NCBI GenBank assembly: GCA_017518025.1
Contig: JAFWWR010000234.1
Location: 1 to 22,206, forward strand
Reading direction: 5' to 3'
DNA length: 22,206 nt
DNA from: Clostridia bacterium
Lineage (GTDB): Bacteria > Bacillota > Clostridia > Oscillospirales > CAG-272
Each line of letters starts with the position of its first letter. The first letter of the stretch is position 1. The notes under the pieces are model-generated. The model was not told where the DNA came from. It worked only from the letters and a program-made list of their open reading frames with translations, and did not search any database. Shown here in pieces: positions 14,606 through 20,417 of this stretch. The position numbers were made by a program, and so were the translations under genes.

Positions 14606-14881
14606 TTGGAAAAGACGGAGAAATACGCGCCGGAGCTCTCTCGGGAGCTTCTCGGCAGGATGTGCGTCGACGGGGAGCGCGAGATCCCGGAGGAGCTTTT
14701 CGACCTGGTGTCGACCCTCGAGGGGGACGGAGAAGTTCTTCCCGCCGCCGACGCGCTGAGCGCCGGGGAACTGAGAGCGGACGCGGTCCGCGACGGATGT
14801 GCCGGAGAATGCCTCTCCGGGCGGACGGAGAACGGATTTGCGGTGACCTGCTACAGACTGACTTCCGACGATAAGGGATGA
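14606..14881 (+). CDS. gatC: Divergent GatC subunit of GatCAB amidotransferase
   Basis: 91 residues from TTG 14606, with AAGGA about nine bases upstream. GatC is a small strap that holds GatA and GatB together. Identification rests on three things: the size, the position directly before gatA and gatB, and a C-terminal pattern 'LRADAVRDG' then 'ENGFAVTCYRL', which lines up with the usual 'LRxDxVRxxL' and 'DGFFxVPRVL' of GatC. The N-terminal half ('ELLGRMCVDGEREIPEELFDLVSTL') matches the helical 'LARLELSEEE' region only loosely. It has four cysteines, which is unusual. Without the operon context this protein could not be named with confidence. Confidence 0.65.
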   Translation: MEKTEKYAPELSRELLGRMCVDGEREIPEELFDLVSTLEGDGEVLPAADALSAGELRADAVRDGCAGECLSGRTENGFAVTCYRLTSDDKG

Positions 14882-14894
14882 TCCGGGAAAGACT

Positions 14895-16292
14895 ATGAAC
14901 AGAGAATTGCCGACTATTTCGGAAATAATTGAGATGATAAAGAACGGAACCGCGTCGCCCGACGGGGTTTGCCGTTCTTTTCTCTCGCGGGCGGAGAATG
15001 ATGCGCTCGGCGCCTTCATCACCCTCACCGCGGACGCCGCGCTTGATGCGGCGTCGGCCGTCGGAGAACGGCTGAGCAGGGGAGAGAACCTTCCTCTGGC
15101 GGGCGTTCCCGTGGCGGTGAAGGACAACATCTGCACCGCCGGGGTAAGATGCACCTGCGCCTCGAAAATGCTCGAAAACTTCATACCGACCTACAGCGCC
15201 ACCGCCTGGGAGCGCCTTCGCGCCGCCGGAGCGGTGCTCGTGGGGAAGACCAATCTGGACGAGTTCGCCATGGGCTCGTCGGGGGAGACGTCTTTCTTCG
15301 GAGCGGTGAAGAATCCCTACGGCCCCGCGCGGGTGGCGGGCGGTTCCTCAAGCGGATCCGCCGCCGCGGTGGCGGCGGGGTACGCCGCGGCGGCGCTGGG
15401 CTCCGACACCGGCGGCTCGTCACGGCTTCCGGCTTCTTTCTGCGGGCTCGTGGCGCTGAAGCCCACCTACGGGACCGTGTCCAGGTTCGGGCTCGTGTCC
15501 TTCGCTCCGTCGCTGGAGCAGATCTGCCCGATGACGCTGACCGTCTGCGACGCGGAGCTGATATACCGGGTGATCGCAGGCAGGGACCCTAAGGACATGA
15601 CGTCGACCGACCCCGGTCCCGCCGGCGGCAGGCGGACGGCAGACATGAAGATCGCTCTGTGGTCGCCGCCGGGCGTGACGGATGACGTGCGCGGCGCTTT
15701 GCGCGCCGCCGCGGATATGCTCGCCTCCTCCGGAGCGTCCGTGACGGAGATCGACTCATTCTTCGACCCTGCGGAAGCGGCGGCGGTGTACATGGCGATC
15801 TCTTCCGCCGAGGCGTCGTCCACTCTGTCCCGCTACGACGGCATAAGATTCGGTTTTTCCGCGGGCTCCCCGGAAAAGACCCGCGGCGATGGCTTCGGCA
15901 AAGGAGTGATCGACCGTCTTCTCACCGGCGCCTACGTGCTGACGGAGGACGGCGGCTCCCGGTACCGGCGCGCTCTGTCCCGCAGGGCGGCTCTCACCGC
16001 TGCGGCGGAGGAGATGACCTCGCGATACGACGTTATCCTGATGCCCGTCGCGTGCTCTGCGGCTCACCGCCCCGGAGAGGGTATGGGACCGGCGGAGGAC
16101 GGATACAGCGACGTCGCGAATCTCAGCGGGATGCCGTCTCTCGCAGTTCCGGTAAAGCAGAACGGCGACGGTCTTCCCGTGGGAGTCGGCCTTCTTGCGG
16201 GCAGATTCCGGGAGGCGGACCTTTTCGCCGCAGGCCGCGCGATTGAGCGGGCACGGGGCAGGTTCCCGAGGCCCGTCGGGGAGGTGGTGTGA
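14895..16292 (+). CDS. gatA: Asp-tRNA(Asn)/Glu-tRNA(Gln) amidotransferase subunit A
   Basis: Releases ammonia from glutamine and passes it to GatB to amidate mischarged Glu-tRNA(Gln) and/or Asp-tRNA(Asn). It has 465 residues, slightly shorter than the usual 480-490. The amidase-signature triad is visible: Lys76 in VPVAVKDNIC, the cis-serine in GGSSSGS (150-155) and nucleophile Ser175 in GSDTGGS. The residue after the nucleophile is Ser where Ile is common (GGSSRLPASFCGLVALKPTYG), but the triad is intact. ATG 14895 follows GGGAAAG after the gatC stop. The stop codon overlaps the gatB start as TGATG, so translation is coupled. Confidence 0.95.
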   Translation: MNRELPTISEIIEMIKNGTASPDGVCRSFLSRAENDALGAFITLTADAALDAASAVGERLSRGENLPLAGVPVAVKDNICTAGVRCTCASKMLENFIPTYSATAWERLRAAGAVLVGKTNLDEFAMGSSGETSFFGAVKNPYGPARVAGGSSSGSAAAVAAGYAAAALGSDTGGSSRLPASFCGLVALKPTYGTVSRFGLVSFAPSLEQICPMTLTVCDAELIYRVIAGRDPKDMTSTDPGPAGGRRTADMKIALWSPPGVTDDVRGALRAAADMLASSGASVTEIDSFFDPAEAAAVYMAISSAEASSTLSRYDGIRFGFSAGSPEKTRGDGFGKGVIDRLLTGAYVLTEDGGSRYRRALSRRAALTAAAEEMTSRYDVILMPVACSAAHRPGEGMGPAEDGYSDVANLSGMPSLAVPVKQNGDGLPVGVGLLAGRFREADLFAAGRAIERARGRFPRPVGEVV

Positions 16293-17716
16293 TGGAAGGA
16301 TTCATCCCGGTCATCGGGATCGAAATACACGTCGAGCTGAAGACCGGATCAAAGGCGTTCTGCTCCTGCTCCGCCGGGTACGGCGGGGAGCCGAACACCC
16401 GATGCTGCCCCGTCTGCCTCGGGATGCCCGGCGCGCTCCCCATGCTCAACGGCGAGGCGGTGCGCCTGGCGGCTCTGGCCGCCGTCGCCACGGGATGTAC
16501 GGTGGAAAAGCGGTTCCATTTTGACAGAAAGAACTATTTTTACCCCGACCTGCCGAAGGGGTATCAGATATCCCAGCGCGACACGCCCATAGGCCGCGAC
16601 GGCGCGGTGCGCATAACGGCGGACGGCGCGGAAAAGGATATCCGTATAGAGCGGATCCAGCTGGAGGAGGACGCGGGCAAACTGATCCATCGCCCGGAGG
16701 ACGGACTGACGCTCATCGACTTCAACAGATGCGGAGTTCCGCTGATCGAGATCGTCTCCGGGCCCGATATGCGCTCAGCCGCGGAGGCGGTGGCGTACGT
16801 CGCCGAGATACGGCGCATCATGCGTTTCTACGGCATCTCCGACTGCAAAATGAACGAGGGTTCCCTCAGGTGCGACGTGAACGTGTCCGTCATGCGGGAG
16901 GGATCCGGTGTTCCCGGGACCCGGTGCGAGATCAAGAACATCAACTCGCTGAGCTTCACGGCGAAGGCCATCGAGGCGGAGTTCGAGCGCCAGTGCGGGA
17001 TCATCTCCCGGGGCGGTACCGTTATCATGGAGACACGCCGTTTCAACGAGGATACGGGGAAAACGGAGCGGATGCGCGACAAGGAGACCGCCCTCGACTA
17101 CCGTTTCATCCGCGAAGCGGACATTCCGGACGTCACCCTCGACGACTCTTATATCGATGAGCTCCGCCGTGAGACGGGCAGGACGCCCGCCCGGCGGATG
17201 AGGGAATGGCGCGACCGGTGGGGCGTGAGAGAGGACGACGCTTCGCTTATCTGCTTCTCCCGTGAAATGGCGGACTATTTCGAGCGCGCCGCCGGGGGGT
17301 GCGCCGACCCGCGCGTCCTCACCTCGCTGACCGTGGGAACGGTGATCCCCGAATACGGGGACGCGACCCCGTTCCCGCCGGAGTACCTGTCCCGGGCGGC
17401 GGATCTGTTCGCCTCGGGCAAGGTGACGTCCACCGCGGTCAAAAAACTGATAAAGATCATGGGGGACACGGGCCTCGACCCGGACGCCGCGGCGGAGAAA
17501 AACGGTCTTCTCACGCTCACGGACAGGGAGGAGATACGGGCTCTGGTCCGCCGCGCGGCGGAAAACGACCCCCGTTCCGCCGCCGACGTCAGACGCGGCA
17601 AAACAAAGGCGAAGGCTGCCATTGTCGGCGGAGTGATGCGGCTCTCCCGCGGCGCCGCCGATCCGCGGATCGCCGCGGAGGAGGTAGACGCGTTCTTCGC
17701 GGAGGACGGCGACTGA
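16292..17716 (+). CDS. gatB: Asp-tRNA(Asn)/Glu-tRNA(Gln) amidotransferase subunit B
   Basis: The kinase-like subunit that activates the mischarged aminoacyl-tRNA with ATP and amidates it. It has 474 residues, the normal length. It begins with the family hallmark IGIEIHVELKT and carries a four-cysteine zinc site (Cys24, Cys26, Cys39, Cys42: CSC then CPVC). 'FDRKNYFYPDLPKGYQISQ', 'IRIERIQLEEDAGKL', 'DFNRCGVPLIEIVS' and 'GSLRCDVNVSV' are the core blocks. The helical domain and the YqeY-like tail domain that grips tRNA form the C-terminus. ATG 16292 is chosen over GTG 16289 because GGGGAGG ends seven bases before it. It is the last gene of the cluster. Confidence 0.96.
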   Translation: MEGFIPVIGIEIHVELKTGSKAFCSCSAGYGGEPNTRCCPVCLGMPGALPMLNGEAVRLAALAAVATGCTVEKRFHFDRKNYFYPDLPKGYQISQRDTPIGRDGAVRITADGAEKDIRIERIQLEEDAGKLIHRPEDGLTLIDFNRCGVPLIEIVSGPDMRSAAEAVAYVAEIRRIMRFYGISDCKMNEGSLRCDVNVSVMREGSGVPGTRCEIKNINSLSFTAKAIEAEFERQCGIISRGGTVIMETRRFNEDTGKTERMRDKETALDYRFIREADIPDVTLDDSYIDELRRETGRTPARRMREWRDRWGVREDDASLICFSREMADYFERAAGGCADPRVLTSLTVGTVIPEYGDATPFPPEYLSRAADLFASGKVTSTAVKKLIKIMGDTGLDPDAAAEKNGLLTLTDREEIRALVRRAAENDPRSAADVRRGKTKAKAAIVGGVMRLSRGAADPRIAAEEVDAFFAEDGD

Positions 17717-17729
17717 CTCAGACCGGAAT

Positions 17730-17764
17730 AAAGACGCTTCATGAAAAATGAGGCGTCTTTTTTT
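17730..17764 (+). terminator. Intrinsic terminator after gatB
   Basis: AAAGACGC plus TTCAT (17730-17742) pairs with ATGAG plus GCGTCTTT, a 13-bp stem with one G-U pair and a GAAAA loop. It is followed at once by a T-run (17758-17764). It separates the gat cluster from the dcw operon. Confidence 0.95.
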
Positions 17765-17949
17765 GCGTTCCGGTGGAGGAGCGCCGCCGAATCATGAAAG
17801 GAAATGGCGGGAATGAGCAAAAACGCAATTTTTATCAAAAAAAAGGAAAAAATAGGCACTTTACATAAAAACATTTGTTCTTTTTGGGCGAAAAAACGGA
17901 AAAAAGATCAAATTTCGGGGAAAAATCTGAAAAAATTTGAATAAAACAC
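17765..17949 (+). other. AT-rich region with roughly phased A-tracts upstream of mraZ
   Basis: This non-coding stretch between the gat terminator and the mraZ promoter is far more AT-rich than the rest of the window. A-tracts of 4-8 bases recur at roughly one helical turn: centres near 17841, 17850, 17869, 17894, 17903, 17923, 17933 and 17945, with shorter A or T runs at some of the gaps. Such an array would bend DNA and could act as an UP-type element for the adjacent promoter. No gene or RNA is seen in it. Confidence 0.55.
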
Positions 17950-17978
17950 TTGCCTTTTCCATCACCGTGTATTATAAT
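17950..17978 (+). promoter_or_regulatory. Promoter of the mraZ / dcw operon
   Basis: TTGCCT (17950-17955), a 17-base spacer and a perfect TATAAT (17973-17978). Transcription should begin near 17985, so the decamer repeats at 17981-18030 cover the start site and leader. Confidence 0.85.
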
Positions 17979-17980
17979 AT

Positions 17981-18030
17981 TGGCAACAAAGTGGAGCGAA
18001 ATGCCACAAAATGGATGAAAAGGGAGGGAT
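17981..18030 (+). promoter_or_regulatory. Probable MraZ operator: five 10-base repeats
   Basis: The sequence falls into consecutive decamers of related form: tggcaacaaa, gtggagcgaa, atgccacaaa, atggatgaaa, agggagggat. The loose consensus is RTGGANNRAA, and the purine-rich ends are spaced exactly one helical turn apart. MraZ proteins are known to bind short G-rich direct repeats in their own promoter as a ring-shaped oligomer, so autorepression is expected. The last copy doubles as the mraZ ribosome site. Confidence 0.65.
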
Positions 18031-18034
18031 AATC

Positions 18035-18454
18035 ATGCTGATGGGCAAGTATTCCCATTCAATCGATTCCAAAAACCGGCTGATCGTCCCGTCCCGTCTG
18101 AAGGATCAGCTCGGGCCCATCGTCACCGTCATCAAGGACGTGGGCGGGTGCCTCAGCATGTATTCCGAAAAGGAATGGAACGCATACTGCGCGGAGCTTC
18201 AGTCGAAGAGCAAATCCGAAGTCCGCGAGATAGCCAGATATCTGTATTCCAACGCCATTGAGGTCCAGCCCGATTCCCAGGGAAGGATACTGATCCCCCA
18301 GGAGATGCTGGATTACGCCGGGATAGTGAAGAACGTCATGACCATCGGATGCGGCAAGTACGCCGAGATCTGGGCCGAGGAGAGATGGAATGAACAGGAC
18401 CTCGGCAGCGAACCCGAGAACATGGCGGAGCGGATGGCTGAGCTCGGACTGTAA
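18035..18454 (+). CDS. mraZ: Transcriptional regulator MraZ
   Basis: 139 residues forming two SpoVT-AbrB-like halves, each with a DxxxR motif: DSKNR at 11-15 and DSQGR in the second half. MraZ is a nucleoid-associated DNA-binding protein that represses its own dcw operon. The start MLMGKYSHSIDSKNRL fits the usual M-x-MGxYxHxIDxKxR opening. AGGGAGGG lies six bases upstream of ATG 18035; the longer frame from 18011 would run through the ribosome site and the operator repeats. It is the first gene of the cluster; rsmH starts six bases after its stop. Confidence 0.96.
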   Translation: MLMGKYSHSIDSKNRLIVPSRLKDQLGPIVTVIKDVGGCLSMYSEKEWNAYCAELQSKSKSEVREIARYLYSNAIEVQPDSQGRILIPQEMLDYAGIVKNVMTIGCGKYAEIWAEERWNEQDLGSEPENMAERMAELGL

Positions 18455-18459
18455 CGGAG

Positions 18460-19398
18460 ATGGAATTCAGACACGCGTCGGTACTGCTTCACGAGACCGT
18501 TGACGCGCTTTCTCCCGAAAGAGGAGGGACGTACGTGGACTGCACCGCCGGAGGCGGCGGCCACTCTTACGAGATCGCGAGACGGCTTCCCGAGGGAGGG
18601 CGGCTGATCTCCCTTGACCGGGATCCCGACGCCATCGCGGCGGCGACGGAACGGCTGAGAGATTTCGGCGACAGAGTCACCCTGGTCAAGTCGGACTATT
18701 CCGACGTAGGCGCGGTTCTCGACGACCTCGGCGCAGGTTCCGTGAACGGAGTAATGTGGGATCTGGGCGTTTCCTCGTTCCAGTTGGACGAGGGGGAGCG
18801 CGGTTTTTCCTATATGAAGGACGCGCCTCTCGATATGCGGATGGACCGCTCCGGCGGTATCACCGCGGCGGACGTGGTGAACGGATACTCCGCGGAAGAA
18901 CTCAAACGGATAATTTGGGAGTACGGCGAAGAGAAATTTGCCGGACCCGTTGCGAGAAATATAGTAAAAGCAAGGGAAAAGAAACGGATCGAGACCACCG
19001 GAGAGCTGGCGGCCCTCATCGCGGAGGCGATGCCGGCGGCAGCGAGACGGGCGGAGGCCCAGCACCCCGCTAAACGCACCTTCCAGGCGATCCGCATCGA
19101 GGTCAACGGAGAGCTGGACCAGATCGAACCGTCCATCCGGGCGGCGGTGGAAAGACTTTCCCCCGGCGGCATCGCCGCGGTGATCACCTTCCACTCCCTG
19201 GAGGACCGGATCGTCAAGAGGACCTTCGCGGATCTCTCCACCGGATGCACGTGTCCGCCGGGATTTCCGGTGTGCGTGTGCGGCAGGAAGCCCGTTGTGG
19301 AACCGGTGACGAAAAAGCCCGTGGTCCCGTCCCGGGACGAGGAAGCGGAGAATCCACGCGCAAGAAGCGCGAAACTGAGGATCGTAAGAAAACTGTGA
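18460..19398 (+). CDS. rsmH: 16S rRNA (cytosine(1402)-N(4))-methyltransferase RsmH
   Basis: Methylates N4 of C1402 in the ribosomal P-site region using S-adenosylmethionine. It has 312 residues, normal size. SAM-fold motifs: DCTAGGGGHS (motif I), LDRDPDAI (acidic end of strand 2) and DLGVSSFQLDEGERGFSY (catalytic region). C-terminal family blocks are KRTFQAIRIEVNGEL, TFHSLEDRIVK and NPRARSAKLRIVRK. GGAG directly abuts ATG 18460, a poor ribosome-site spacing, so translation is probably coupled to mraZ, whose stop lies five bases upstream. The second gene of the dcw operon, as in most bacteria. Confidence 0.97.
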   Translation: MEFRHASVLLHETVDALSPERGGTYVDCTAGGGGHSYEIARRLPEGGRLISLDRDPDAIAAATERLRDFGDRVTLVKSDYSDVGAVLDDLGAGSVNGVMWDLGVSSFQLDEGERGFSYMKDAPLDMRMDRSGGITAADVVNGYSAEELKRIIWEYGEEKFAGPVARNIVKAREKKRIETTGELAALIAEAMPAAARRAEAQHPAKRTFQAIRIEVNGELDQIEPSIRAAVERLSPGGIAAVITFHSLEDRIVKRTFADLSTGCTCPPGFPVCVCGRKPVVEPVTKKPVVPSRDEEAENPRARSAKLRIVRKL

Positions 19399-19446
19399 CC
19401 GGACGACCGGCGCGGAGAAATATCAGAAAAAAGGAGGCAGAGCGAT

Positions 19447-20283
19447 ATGACTTATCAACCGTCAGTGAGACAGATGAACAGCCGGCGCTCTGCCGATGAA
19501 CTTTTAAGGCGTTACGAGCAGAGCGCCGCGGCCCGCAGACAGAGCGCGCAGAGGCCGGCTCAGCAGAGACCCGCCGGGACCCGGCAGAGGCCCGCGCAGA
19601 CGAGATACGCGGGACAGCAGGTCAGAAGACCCGCCTCCTCCGCTTACAGCAGGGAGGCCTACTACGAGGCGGTCCGCAGAAGGCAGATCGAGGAGCAGAT
19701 CCGCCGCGAGGAAATGAGACGCGCCGCCGAGGAAGAGAGACGCAGAAGACGGCTCGAGTACCTGAAGGCGTGCGAGAAGAAACTGAAAGAGGAAAAAGCC
19801 GCTCAGCTCAAAAAAGAACGCGCCGCGGCGCGCGCAGAGGAAAAGCGCGTCGAGCGTGAAAAGCTGGCGAAGGAAGTCAAAGTCGCGAAGAACCGCATCT
19901 CTTTTTCATTCGTGATGATCCTCCTCATCGCCACATGCATGCTGATGGCGGTCATATTCAGCTTCGCTCAGGTCAGCAGATCCACCGGCGAGCTGTCCGA
20001 CGCGAAGAGCCGGCTCGCGGCGCTGAAGGCGGAGGAAAAGGAACTCAACTTCGCGCTGGAGCAGAAGAACGACATCCGCCTGGTGGAACAGATCGCCACG
20101 GAGCGGATCGGAATGGTCAAAGAGGGCTCCGTCGAAAAGAGATTCATCTCCATGTCGGCGGGCGACTACATCGAACTGGAGGATACCGGATCCGCCAAGA
20201 CGGAAAAAAGGAGAAACCCGCTCGGTACCGTCCTGTCGTCCTTCTCGTCGGTATTCGACAATATAATGGACTACGTGGGATGA
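19447..20283 (+). CDS. ftsL: FtsL-like cell division protein with long N-terminal extension
   Basis: 278 residues, a bitopic inner-membrane protein expected to join DivIC/FtsB and activate the septal PBP. Order: a Gln/Arg/Pro/Ala-rich tail (1-66), a very charged Glu/Arg/Lys coiled coil (about 70-148), one membrane segment (about 153-174), an external coiled coil (about 178-207), then 'VEQIATERIGMVKEG' (213-227), the conserved end motif of FtsL, and a C-terminal tail of about 50 residues. Typical FtsL proteins have only 90-130 residues, so the cytoplasmic half is extended by roughly 120. The name rests on position between rsmH and the PBP plus the end motif; sequence alone would be weak. AAAGGAGG lies upstream of ATG 19447. 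Confidence 0.8.
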   Translation: MTYQPSVRQMNSRRSADELLRRYEQSAAARRQSAQRPAQQRPAGTRQRPAQTRYAGQQVRRPASSAYSREAYYEAVRRRQIEEQIRREEMRRAAEEERRRRRLEYLKACEKKLKEEKAAQLKKERAAARAEEKRVEREKLAKEVKVAKNRISFSFVMILLIATCMLMAVIFSFAQVSRSTGELSDAKSRLAALKAEEKELNFALEQKNDIRLVEQIATERIGMVKEGSVEKRFISMSAGDYIELEDTGSAKTEKRRNPLGTVLSSFSSVFDNIMDYVG

Positions 20284-20371
20284 GGCGGGCGACAGTATAA
20301 TCCGCCGCGCCTTTACATATCATGGTAACGGAAAAAGAACACGGGAAGGCGGCAAGCCATCCCGACGCATC

Positions 20372-20394
20372 GTGGCACAATGAACTTGTGCCGC
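20372..20394 (+). other. Intercistronic hairpin between ftsL and the PBP gene
   Basis: GTGGCACAA pairs with TTGTGCCGC (nine pairs including one G-T) around a TGAAC loop, inside an unusually long 134-base gap. AGGGG and a T6 run follow, directly before ATG 20418. It may be an RNA processing or attenuation element. Confidence 0.5.
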
Positions 20395-20417
20395 TTTGCG
20401 ATAATTAGGGGTTTTTT

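Noticed and set aside
20322..20408. 28-codon frame (MVTEKEHG...) before the PBP gene, a possible leader peptide
   Set aside because: It has no ribosome binding site, and a frame of this length is expected by chance. Its stop lying just before the PBP ribosome site is suggestive but not enough.
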